The position numbers and the translations under genes were made by a program. This document shows, one piece after another, positions 1 through 7,715 of a stretch of DNA of 64,000 nt. Under the pieces are notes generated by a model that worked only from the letters and a program-made list of their open reading frames with translations, searched no databases and was not told the origin of the DNA. How positions within the stretch are numbered: position 1 is the first letter of the stretch; each line of letters begins with the position of its first letter. The stretch is from assembly GCF_019458805.1 (NCBI RefSeq), contig NZ_JAIBOA010000016.1, positions 62,001-126,000 on the forward strand. Direction: 5' to 3'. The DNA is from Actinomadura parmotrematis (GTDB lineage Bacteria; Actinomycetota; Actinomycetes; Streptosporangiales; Streptosporangiaceae).

Positions 1-81
1 GAGTGGCGCCCCGACGACGGCGAGGCCGTCGTCCAGGACTCCTTCCTCATCGCGGGCGTCGGCCTCCTGCCCGGCGCGTGA
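1..81 (+). CDS. C-terminal end of an unidentified gene (5' partial)
   Basis: The first 26 codons in frame 1 read as ordinary high-GC3 coding sequence (ending in FLIAGVGLLPGA) and stop at TGA 79-81. Only the tail is present, so the family cannot be named. It would converge with, and overlap by about 35 bases, the 3' end of the MauE-thioredoxin gene on the other strand. The overlap is unusual but possible. It could also be a chance frame. Confidence 0.35.
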   Translation, partial: EWRPDDGEAVVQDSFLIAGVGLLPGA

Positions 82-928
82 CGGCCGCGCGCTCCAGCAG
101 CGCGGCGAGGGCCTCGGGCCGGTCGGCGCCGCCCGCCGCCAGCACCGTCCCGGCGGCGTCGGTGACGACGGCGTACGGCGGCCACGGGATGCCGTTGGCG
201 TCGTAGACGTCCGGGTCGTGCACCACCGGCAGGCCGGCCGCGCCGTGCTCGGCGAGGTGGGCGCGGACGGCGCCGGCGTCGTCGCCGGAGACGGCCACGA
301 CGCGCAGGCGGGACGCGGCCCCGGCGAACTCGGGGAGCATCGCCGTGCACAGCCCGCAGCCGGGGGAGACGAGCGCGTACAGCGTCGGGCCGTCCGAGGC
401 GGCGCCGCCCGCCAGGACGAACCGGCCGCCCGGACCCGGGCCGCTCGCCTCGCCGCCCCGGCCGGGCGGCAGCGACAGCGCGCCGATGACCAGCAGATAT
501 CCAGCCGACAGGGCGAGCGTGCCCGCCGGCAGCGGCGCCGGGCCCGCGACGACGGCGGCGACGGCCAGGGCCAGCAGCAGCCCCGTCCGCGCGATCGACA
601 GCGGCCCGACCAGGGCGCGCCCGCCGAAGCATCCGCAGTCCACCCGCAGGCCGCGCGCCAGCACCGACGCCATGGCCGCCAGGAACACCGCGAACAGGCC
701 CGCCGCCGCCAGCGCGCCCCAGCGGCGGGTGCCCGGCGGGACCAGCAGGACGGCGGCGGCCGCCTCGGTGGCGAGCGTCGCGGCGGCGCAGGCGCGCGTC
801 CAGCGCGCCGGGACGATCCGGTAGCCGCCGATCGCGGCGGCGAAGCCCGGCACGTCCCGGGCCTTGGCGAGCGCGGCGGCGGCGAGCACCGCCGCCGTCG
901 CCGGGCCGCCGGCGGCGAGCGCGTCCAT
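47..928 (-). CDS. MauE/DoxX-type redox membrane protein fused to a thioredoxin-like domain
   Basis: The 293-residue product has an N-terminal half of about 165 residues with four hydrophobic segments and the DCGCFGG motif (near residue 97) typical of MauE-like proteins. The C-terminal half resembles a thioredoxin fold with a CGLC pair near residues 190-193 (SPGCGLCTAML) and a cis-Pro-like GIPWPPY segment. MauE proteins help form or shuttle disulfides, so a membrane thiol/disulfide role on the outer face is likely by family; the substrate is unknown. The start codon overlaps the stop of the upstream ABC exporter by one base (TGATG), so the two are translationally coupled. Next to a lanthipeptide precursor with five cysteines it could control peptide thiol state, but that is inference. 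Confidence 0.8.
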   Translation of the reverse strand: MDALAAGGPATAAVLAAAALAKARDVPGFAAAIGGYRIVPARWTRACAAATLATEAAAAVLLVPPGTRRWGALAAAGLFAVFLAAMASVLARGLRVDCGCFGGRALVGPLSIARTGLLLALAVAAVVAGPAPLPAGTLALSAGYLLVIGALSLPPGRGGEASGPGPGGRFVLAGGAASDGPTLYALVSPGCGLCTAMLPEFAGAASRLRVVAVSGDDAGAVRAHLAEHGAAGLPVVHDPDVYDANGIPWPPYAVVTDAAGTVLAAGGADRPEALAALLERAAVTRRAGGRRPR

Positions 929-2838
929 CACGGCACCTCCTGCCCGGCGACGCGGTAGGCCGCCGCCTGCAGCCCGTACAGGTCGGCGTACAGGCCGCCG
1001 CGGTCCATCAGCCCCTCGTGGGTGCCCTGCTCGACGACGCGGCCGCCGTCCAGCACGTAGATGCGGTCGGCGAAGCGGACGCTGGCCAGCCGGTGGGTGA
1101 TGAGCACGACGGTGCGGCCCGCCGCGTGCGCGCGGATCCGCTCGAACAGGGCGTGCTCGGCGCGGGCGTCGAGCGCCGAGGTGGGCTCGTCGAAGATGAC
1201 CAGCGCGGCGTCCCGGTAGAAGCCGCGCGCCGCCGCGATGCGCTGCCACTGGCCGCCCGACAGGTCGTGGCCGCCCTCGAAGCGGCGGTCCAGCAGCGCG
1301 TCGTAGCCGTCCGCGAGCCCGGCCAGCACCTGGTCGGCGCCCGCCGCCGCCGCGGCCTCGGCGAGCCGCTCCTCGTCGGCGCCGGCGCCCATGACGATGT
1401 TCTCCCGGACGGTGAGCGGCCACCGGGTGTGGTCCTGGGCGATCACCGAGACGCGGCGCCGTACCGTCTCGCCGTCGAAGCGGGCGAGGTCGGCGCCGTC
1501 CCAGGTCACCGTGCCGGCGTCGGGCCGGTACAGGCCGGCCAGCAGCTTGGCGAGGGTGGTCTTGCCCGAGCCGTTCTCGCCGACCAGCGCGATCACCTCG
1601 CCGCGCTCGGCGTGCACGCTCACCCCGTCCAGGGCCCGCCGGTCCGCGCCGGGGTAGGCGAAGGCGACGCCGTCGGCGGCGAGCCGCCGGAACCCCGCGC
1701 GCGGCGCGGGCGGGCGCGGCGCCTCGGTGCGCGCCGCGCCGAGGTCGAGGAACGCCAGGTAGTCGGCGAAGTACAGGCCCGCCTCGTACAGCCGGTTCAC
1801 CGCGACGACGAGGGCGGTGAGCGAGGACTGCCCGGCGCGGACCGCCAGCACGGCCGCGCCCGCGACGCCGAGCGGGACGACCCCGGCCGACAGCAGGCCG
1901 CCGAGCGCGAGGTAGACCAGCAGGGTCGCGGCGCCGGTGAGGGCGTCGCCGGCGCCCTTGGCGGCGGCCTGCCGCCGCGCCACCCGCAGCTGCGTCCGCC
2001 GCTCCAGGCCGGCGACCCGGTCGTGCTCGCCGAGCAGGAAGGCGCGCAGCCCGAACGAGCGGACCTCGGCGGCCGGCGCCCGCTCGGCCATCAGGTCCGA
2101 CAGCATGAACTTGCGGCGCCGCGCCGACGACAGCCGGTGGTGGGCCTCGTAGGCGAGCCGCGCCGAGCGCACCGCCGCCCACGCCGCCGGGACGGCGGTG
2201 ACCAGCAGCAGCGGCATGAGCAGCGGTTGCAGCAGGCCGAGCGCCACCGCCGGGGCGAGCACCCCGACGGCCGCGGTCGCGGCGGTGACGGTCGTCTCCA
2301 CGACGGTGGCGCTGTCGGGCACGCCGCTGTCGCGGGCGCGCAGCATCGCGTTGTTGAACCCGTGGTCGTCGAAGGCGGTGAGCTCCACCCGCGTGGTGAG
2401 CTCGAACAGCCGCCGCTCGGCGAGCAGCTCCACCTGCGGCTTCAGCCGCGCCCGCGCCCACCCGGCGACGCCGAGCAGCAGCCCGCGGAGCGCCGTCGCG
2501 ACCGCCACGAGCGCGAGGCCGGGCAGCGCGGCGCGCACCCGGCCGGGCGTCGGGCCCTGCGCGAACAGCGAGGCCAGCGCGTCGGAGGTGGCGAGCAGCG
2601 CCCAGGCGGTGAACAGCCCGGCGGCGAGGCCGCCGCCGAGCGCGGCGGCGGTGTCGCGGCGGCTCGCCGCCCAGGCGAGCGCGACCGCCGACCGGACGAG
2701 GCCGGGCAGCCGCCGCAGCATCGTCGCCGGCCGGACCGCCAGCAGCTCGGCGTCGTGGCTCTCCCAGTAGGCGGCCGCGAGGCCCGAGCGGTCGGGCGCG
2801 GGCGCGGGCGGGACCGCGCGGCGCCGCCTAAAGCGCAT
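928..2838 (-). CDS. ABC transporter, fused permease and ATPase (probable lanthipeptide exporter)
   Basis: This 636-residue half-transporter has an N-terminal membrane domain to about residue 350 and a C-terminal nucleotide-binding domain with Walker A GENGSGKTTLAKLL (near 423), signature LSGGQWQR (near 525) and Walker B LVIFDEPTSALD (near 545). It has the architecture of type IV (MsbA/McjD-like) exporters and would work as a homodimer. There is no N-terminal C39 peptidase domain, so unlike LanT it should not cleave the leader itself. It is divergent from the precursor gene and coupled to the MauE-thioredoxin gene, which supports export of the peptide or self-protection. The start at 2838 lacks a strong ribosome binding site; a later start before the first membrane segment is possible. 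Confidence 0.85.
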   Translation of the reverse strand: MRFRRRRAVPPAPAPDRSGLAAAYWESHDAELLAVRPATMLRRLPGLVRSAVALAWAASRRDTAAALGGGLAAGLFTAWALLATSDALASLFAQGPTPGRVRAALPGLALVAVATALRGLLLGVAGWARARLKPQVELLAERRLFELTTRVELTAFDDHGFNNAMLRARDSGVPDSATVVETTVTAATAAVGVLAPAVALGLLQPLLMPLLLVTAVPAAWAAVRSARLAYEAHHRLSSARRRKFMLSDLMAERAPAAEVRSFGLRAFLLGEHDRVAGLERRTQLRVARRQAAAKGAGDALTGAATLLVYLALGGLLSAGVVPLGVAGAAVLAVRAGQSSLTALVVAVNRLYEAGLYFADYLAFLDLGAARTEAPRPPAPRAGFRRLAADGVAFAYPGADRRALDGVSVHAERGEVIALVGENGSGKTTLAKLLAGLYRPDAGTVTWDGADLARFDGETVRRRVSVIAQDHTRWPLTVRENIVMGAGADEERLAEAAAAAGADQVLAGLADGYDALLDRRFEGGHDLSGGQWQRIAAARGFYRDAALVIFDEPTSALDARAEHALFERIRAHAAGRTVVLITHRLASVRFADRIYVLDGGRVVEQGTHEGLMDRGGLYADLYGLQAAAYRVAGQEVP

Positions 2839-3125
2839 TCGGGAATGGGACGCGGAATTTCATGATCACGAGGGTCAATGTATGTCGGTTCTCATCCGCT
2901 GTAAATGCCCGCAGTTCGCCGAGGTGATCATGACCGGAACGTGCCGGGCGCGTCACTGCTCGGTCATGGACAGCCCTTGTGCGGTCTGCTCATAATGCGC
3001 TCGTCCGACCGTGATGATCATCCCGGGTGGCATCGCGGGGCGGGGACGGCGCGGACCACGCGGCGCGCCCCGCCGGGCAGACCCCCTACCGGCCGCCCAC
3101 CGGCGGCAGGCGAAAGGAGCCCCCC
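2839..3125. promoter_or_regulatory. Divergent control region between exporter and lanthipeptide precursor
   Basis: This 287-base gap is less GC-rich than its surroundings and must hold promoters for both directions. It contains CATGATCAC at 2861-2869, its inverted copy GTGATCATG at 2924-2932, and the perfect palindrome GATGATCATC at 3013-3022. The shared TGATCA core suggests binding sites for one regulator, but no regulator gene lies next to it. No convincing -35/-10 pair could be assigned by eye. Confidence 0.4.
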
Positions 3126-3296
3126 TTGTCCGTGCTGACCATGGAGCCCCGCGACGCCGGCGTGCTCGACCCCGAGGACCTGGCCGTCGACTTCGAGGCG
3201 GAGCTCGCCGAGCTCCTGCACGGCCCGCAGGCGTGCGTGAACACCTGCAAGCGGACCGTGTGCAGCAGCTACCCCTGCTGCCCCTCGATCGTCTAG
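3126..3296 (+). CDS. lanA: Lanthipeptide precursor peptide (LanA)
   Basis: I chose the TTG start at 3126 because AAAGGAG at 3113-3119 sits six bases upstream; the in-frame ATG at 3141 is too far from any ribosome binding site. The 56-residue product has an acidic, probably helical leader (LDPEDLAVDFEAELAELLHG) and a basic Cys-rich tail of about 20 residues, CVNTCKRTVCSSYPCCPSIV. The tail has five Cys and five Ser/Thr (two Thr, three Ser), the balance expected for up to five lanthionine or labionin-type bridges. The following LanL-type enzyme is the obvious modifier. No double-Gly site is present; the HGPQ/AC region is a plausible leader-core junction. The family assignment is inferred from context and composition, and I do not recognise a named homologue. 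Confidence 0.8.
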   Translation: MSVLTMEPRDAGVLDPEDLAVDFEAELAELLHGPQACVNTCKRTVCSSYPCCPSIV

Positions 3297-3311
3297 CCCC
3301 CTCGCGGGGGA

Positions 3312-3352
3312 GCCGGCCGCCGGGGTCTCGTGCCGTGTCCCCGGCGGCCGGC
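3312..3352 (+). terminator. Strong hairpin between precursor and synthetase genes
   Basis: GCCGGCCGCCGGGG (3312-3325) pairs perfectly with CCCCGGCGGCCGGC (3339-3352) around a 13-base loop, starting 16 bases after the precursor stop. No U tract follows. In RiPP operons such a hairpin often lets the precursor be transcribed in excess over its enzyme, by partial termination or mRNA stabilisation. That role is inferred. Confidence 0.65.
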
Positions 3353-3438
3353 GCCCGGCCGCGCGCCCGGCGCGCCGCCCTCCTTTTCCGGAATCGTCCT
3401 CCGGGGTCGTCCCGATACGCACAGCGAAGGGCAACGCA

Positions 3439-6015
3439 TTGGAAACAATGGCGGCCGAGGCGGCCGGAGAAGTGGGCGGACTGCTCGCTTCATTTGCCGA
3501 CCTGAACGGTCGGGAATATCGGGCCGACGAGGTCTGGATCAGCCTTCGCAATCCCGAATTCGCGATGCCCGCGCAGGGCTGGAAACTGCACGTCTCGGCC
3601 CGTCCGGGCACCCTGGCCGAAACCGTCGCGCGGGCGCTGCCGGTGCTGCTCGCCGAGGGCTGCGACTTCAAGGTGGCCCGCTCGCCCGAGGTGCTGCGCG
3701 AGCTGAACTCCGGCGACAAGGACCCCGGCGCCGTCGGCAAGGCCCTCACCGCCTACCCGGCGGAGGACCGCGCCGTCGCCCTCGGGCACGCCCTCGCCGA
3801 GGCGCTCGCGGGCCTGGCCGGACCGCGCGTCGCGAGCGACCGCCGCGTCCGCCCCGACGCGCCCGTCTACTACCGGTACGCGCCGTTCCTGCCGCAGTTC
3901 CGGGTGGACGACAACGGCGACTTCGAGCTCGTCGTCGTCGGCCCGGACGGGGAGGGGCTGCCCGGCGCCGCCGGCGCCGAGTTCACCTGCCCGCCCTGGA
4001 CGTCCGACCCCTTCCGCCCGCGGCCCGCCGCGGACGCCGCGCCTGCTCCCGCGGAGCCGGGCGAGCGGGCCGAGCGCCTGCTCGGCGGCCGCTACCGCGT
4101 CACCTCCGGCGTCATGCGCGGCCCGCGCGGCAGCGTCTACCGGGCCGCGGCGCCGGACGGCCGCGCCGTGATCGTCAAGGAGTCGCGCGCCTACGTCGGC
4201 GAGCGCGCGGACGGCCACGACCTGCGCCTGTACCTGCGCAACGAGCTGCGCGTGCTGACGGCGCTGCGCGGCGTCGCGGGCGTCCCGCGCGCGGTGGACC
4301 ACTTCCGCCACGGCGACGACGAGTACCTGGTGATGACCGACGCCGGCAGCCGCGACCTCAACCGGGCCGTCATCGAGGACGGCGCCTACGCCGACGGGCG
4401 GCCCGGCCGCGACCTCGGGGAGCTGGCGTCCCGGCTCCTCGCCGTCCTCGACGCCGTGCACGCGCGCGGCGTGGTGGTCCGCGACCTGTCGCCGAAGAAC
4501 GTCGTGCTCGGCGACGACGGCGCCTGCACCCTCATCGACTTCGGCACCAGCCGCCACGAGGACCTCCAGCTCCCCGGCTACAGCCGCGGCTACAGCGTCC
4601 CCGACCAGCGCACCGGCCGCCCCTCCGTCCCCGCCGACGACCACTTCTCGCTCGGCGCGACGCTGTTCTTCGCCGCGACCGGCATGAACCCCGTCATGAT
4701 CGACCCCGATCCGGAGCGCGCCGCCGAGCGCACCCTCCAGGTGCTCGCCCGCCGCTTCCCCGGCGTCCGCACCGGCGTCGTCGGCCTGCTGCCCGCCCTG
4801 CTCGGCCCCGACCCCGCCGCCCGGACGGCGGCCGCCGCCGAGATCCGGGCCGGCCGGCACGGCGCCGCGCACCGCACCAACACCCGACCCCTCGCCGTCA
4901 CGCCCCGGCTGACCCGCGACCTGCTGTCGGCGGTCCTCGACCACACCGCCGCCGAGTGCGCCCGCTTCGCCGAGGGACTCATGGAGGAGCCGGCCGACCG
5001 GCGCGCGAGCCCGCCCGTCACCAACGTCTACGGCGGCAGCGCGGGCGTCGGCATGGAACTGCTGCACCACGCCGGGACCCGCGCCCTCGCCGGCGACCTC
5101 GCCCGCTGGACGGTCGGGGCGACGCCGCCGACCGTCCTGCCGCCCGCCCTGTACTTCGGCCGCACCGGCACCGCGCTGTTCCTCGCCGCCGCCGGGGTCG
5201 CGGCGCCCGGCCCCGTCCGCCTCACCGGCGCCGAGCGCGCCGACCAGGCCCACGGCCTCGCCGGCATCGGTACCGGGCACCTCGCCCTCGCCCGCCTCGA
5301 CCCCGGGGGCGCGGACGCGCACCTGGCGGTCGCCGCCGAGTGCGCCCGCCGGCTCGCGGCGGGCGAGCACGCCGAGGCGCCCGAGCCGCCCGCGCCGCTC
5401 CCGCCGGACGCGGGCGTCGCCGTGGACGCCGCCTACGCCCACGGCGACGCGGGCATCGCCGACTTCCTGCTCGCCCACCACCAGGCGACCGGCGACACCG
5501 CCGCGCTCGACGCCGCCCGCATCCACCTGGACGCGATGCTCCCCGACGTCACCGCGCTCGCGGACGCGCTGCGCGGCGACGGCGCCAAACCCATGGGCGC
5601 GTCCTGGTGCCAGGGCGTCTCGGGAGTCACCGCCACGCTGCTGCGCGCCGCCGACGTCTACGGCGACGACGGTCTGCTCGACCTCGCCGTCCGGATCGGG
5701 CACGGCTGCATCGCGGTCGCGCCCCGCGCCTGGGTGGCGTCGCAGTGCTGCGGCCTCGCCGGGATGGGCGAGGCGCTGGTCGACCTCGCGCTCGCCACCG
5801 GCGACGACACCTGGTGGCGCGGCGCCGAGGAGGTCGTCGAGCTGATGCTGGTGCGCAGCGGCGGCACCCCGCGGCGTCCCGTCCTGCCCGGCAACGACCT
5901 GGACACCCCGTCCTTCACCTGGGGCACCGGCGCCGCCGGCGTCCTGTCGTTCCTGCGCCGCCTGGACCGCCGCGAGGGCGCCCGCCTCTGGACCGACGCC
6001 ATGACGGCGCCCTGA
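3439..6015 (+). CDS. lanL: LanL-type (class IV-like) lanthipeptide synthetase with a CCG zinc site
   Basis: The 858-residue enzyme has the three-domain layout of LanKC/LanL: an N-terminal phosphoSer/Thr lyase region (to about 215), a kinase domain (about 220-480) with ATP-binding Lys247 (VIVKES), catalytic Asp349 (VRDLSPKN) and Asp367 of DFG, and a C-terminal LanC-like cyclase. It should phosphorylate core Ser/Thr, eliminate phosphate to dehydro residues, and cyclise Cys onto them. The cyclase keeps the AHG motif and potential zinc ligands Cys724 (SWCQG), Cys770 and Cys771 (QCCG). Class III enzymes lack these ligands. Having CCG rather than CHG means three Cys ligands, as in ProcM-like class II enzymes. 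The TTG start fits a GAAGGG site at 3425-3431 better than the ATG at 3448. Confidence 0.88.
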   Translation: METMAAEAAGEVGGLLASFADLNGREYRADEVWISLRNPEFAMPAQGWKLHVSARPGTLAETVARALPVLLAEGCDFKVARSPEVLRELNSGDKDPGAVGKALTAYPAEDRAVALGHALAEALAGLAGPRVASDRRVRPDAPVYYRYAPFLPQFRVDDNGDFELVVVGPDGEGLPGAAGAEFTCPPWTSDPFRPRPAADAAPAPAEPGERAERLLGGRYRVTSGVMRGPRGSVYRAAAPDGRAVIVKESRAYVGERADGHDLRLYLRNELRVLTALRGVAGVPRAVDHFRHGDDEYLVMTDAGSRDLNRAVIEDGAYADGRPGRDLGELASRLLAVLDAVHARGVVVRDLSPKNVVLGDDGACTLIDFGTSRHEDLQLPGYSRGYSVPDQRTGRPSVPADDHFSLGATLFFAATGMNPVMIDPDPERAAERTLQVLARRFPGVRTGVVGLLPALLGPDPAARTAAAAEIRAGRHGAAHRTNTRPLAVTPRLTRDLLSAVLDHTAAECARFAEGLMEEPADRRASPPVTNVYGGSAGVGMELLHHAGTRALAGDLARWTVGATPPTVLPPALYFGRTGTALFLAAAGVAAPGPVRLTGAERADQAHGLAGIGTGHLALARLDPGGADAHLAVAAECARRLAAGEHAEAPEPPAPLPPDAGVAVDAAYAHGDAGIADFLLAHHQATGDTAALDAARIHLDAMLPDVTALADALRGDGAKPMGASWCQGVSGVTATLLRAADVYGDDGLLDLAVRIGHGCIAVAPRAWVASQCCGLAGMGEALVDLALATGDDTWWRGAEEVVELMLVRSGGTPRRPVLPGNDLDTPSFTWGTGAAGVLSFLRRLDRREGARLWTDAMTAP

Positions 6016-6019
6016 CCGG

Positions 6020-7711
6020 CTACAGGTAGCGCAGAGCGAGGACGAGGGCGGCGACGACGGCGGCGGCCGTCACCAGGGACAGGCCGGCGAGGACGGCCCA
6101 GCGGCCCGCCTGGTAGCCGGCCGGGACGCGGCCCTCGCCGCGGCCGCGCACCGGCCACGCCGCGCGGAGCGGCGCCGTCCCCGGCACCTCCTCGCGCTCC
6201 ACATCGGCGGGCGCGCCGCCCTCCTCGCCGCCGAGGCCCGACACCCAGCCGAGCAGGTCGGCGATGTCGGCGGGCGGCGTCTGCGGCCCCGACCCGAAGT
6301 AGCGGACCTGGCCCGCGACCTGGTCCAGGGTGCGGACGGTGTTGCCGAGCCCGACGCGGCCGAGCCAGGACCGCAGGTCCGGGTCGTCGTCCAGGGTGCG
6401 GCCGATCTCGGTGCGGACCAGCAGGTCGGTCTTGGTCACCACGACCGCGACGCGCTTCTGCCGCCCCTTGTCGGGCCGCGACCGCAGCTCGTTCAGCACC
6501 CGCTGGAGCGTGTCGGCGGGGTCCTCGGCGGACGCCGCCGCGAGCTGGTCGACGGCGAGGGCCTCCTCGGCCGTCAGGGACCGCTCGACCTGCGGCAGCG
6601 CGAACGGGTCCACCACGAACAGCAGCGCCTCGCCGTGGTCGAGGTAGCGCAGCGACCCGACCTCCCCGGCGCCGGTGTAGTGCTCGCCCGCCGGGTCGAA
6701 CAGGTACAGGATGCGCCGGGACCGGCCCGGCAGGTCCACGTCCAGCATCGTCGCGAGCGGCAGCCCCGGCCCGGTCTTGGCGAGCCGCCCGCCGCGCTGG
6801 AACTCGCGGATCGCGCCCGCGTACGCCTGCGCGTGCTTGGGCTCGACGAACGCGACGCGGCCGTCGGCGCCGCGGGCGCGGGCGTGCAGCGCGCGGATGC
6901 CCATCACCATGAACGTCGTCTTGCCGGCCGAGGGGCCGCCGACGAACGCCAGCGGCTCGACGCGGACGCGGCCGATGCGGTCGGGCAGCTTCCCGCCGCA
7001 GTGCGGGCAGAACGCCGACAGCCGGAACCGGCCGAGCGGGACCGTCGTCGGCAGCCGCGTCCCGCACCGGCACACGTGCCGGAACGCGCCGCCGGTGTTC
7101 GGCACGAGCCGCCGGTGGCGGGTGCCGCAGTTCGGGCACGCGTACTCGGGCAGCGCGATCTTCTCGTAGCAGAACGGGTGCGGGCAGGTCTGCAGGATGC
7201 GCCCGTAGGCCATGAGGACGCGCTCGACGGCGGCGAGGACGAGCGCGCACGCGAGCCAGGCCGCGAGCCCGACCGCCGCGACGAGCCCGTACAGGACGGT
7301 CAGCACCAGCCCGATCACCGCCGCCGGGACGGCCGCGGCGACGATGCCCGCGCAGAGCGCGAGCCACACCGGGAACGCCAGCAGCCCCCACGGCATCGGC
7401 AGCAGCCGCCGGGTGAGGCCCCGCACGAGCAGCCGCGCCGTCGCCGCCACCTGCGGCACCACCGCGACGTTGATCGCCCACCAGTCCCGCCACACCTGCT
7501 CGATCAGGTAGTGCCGGTAGGCGGTCTCGGGGACCGCGACGGGGGAGGGGCCGTCCAGCGCCGACGACGTCAGCGCCCGGAAGGCGTACCGGTAGTACAG
7601 GGCGCCGGCGGCGAGGACGGCGACGGCCAGGGTGGCGGCGAGCAGCACCGGCGACACGAGCCAGAGGACGATCCAGAGCACGGACAGCAGCACGAACGCG
7701 AGCACCTGCAT
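6020..7711 (-). CDS. Membrane-anchored zinc-ribbon GTPase (double-GTPase family type)
   Basis: This is the last gene of the six-gene minus-strand operon and starts four bases after the GAP1-type gene. The 563-residue product has several N-terminal membrane segments (about 1-190), Cys-rich zinc ribbons (about 190-250: CPHPFCYE, CPNC, CRC, CPHC), then a P-loop GTPase with GGPSAGKTT (near 260), FDPAGEH as the DxxG switch and VTKTDLL as the base-recognition motif, and a final C-terminal membrane helix. It resembles families annotated as double-GTPases (DO-GTPase2-like) found with GAP1 proteins in actinobacteria. It probably acts at the inner membrane with the soluble GTPase encoded two genes upstream. 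The exact reaction and trigger are unknown. Confidence 0.75.
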   Translation of the reverse strand: MQVLAFVLLSVLWIVLWLVSPVLLAATLAVAVLAAGALYYRYAFRALTSSALDGPSPVAVPETAYRHYLIEQVWRDWWAINVAVVPQVAATARLLVRGLTRRLLPMPWGLLAFPVWLALCAGIVAAAVPAAVIGLVLTVLYGLVAAVGLAAWLACALVLAAVERVLMAYGRILQTCPHPFCYEKIALPEYACPNCGTRHRRLVPNTGGAFRHVCRCGTRLPTTVPLGRFRLSAFCPHCGGKLPDRIGRVRVEPLAFVGGPSAGKTTFMVMGIRALHARARGADGRVAFVEPKHAQAYAGAIREFQRGGRLAKTGPGLPLATMLDVDLPGRSRRILYLFDPAGEHYTGAGEVGSLRYLDHGEALLFVVDPFALPQVERSLTAEEALAVDQLAAASAEDPADTLQRVLNELRSRPDKGRQKRVAVVVTKTDLLVRTEIGRTLDDDPDLRSWLGRVGLGNTVRTLDQVAGQVRYFGSGPQTPPADIADLLGWVSGLGGEEGGAPADVEREEVPGTAPLRAAWPVRGRGEGRVPAGYQAGRWAVLAGLSLVTAAAVVAALVLALRYL

Positions 7712-7715
7712 CAGG

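Noticed and set aside
47..2461. Very long minus-strand frame joining the MauE gene with the exporter region
   Set aside because: Its N-terminal 500 residues are Arg/Ala-rich antisense-type noise; only the last 293 codons from ATG 928 form a protein.
3439..6015. Class III (LanKC) assignment of the synthetase
   Set aside because: Class III cyclases lack zinc ligands, whereas Cys724 and Cys770-771 are present, so a class IV-like label fits better.
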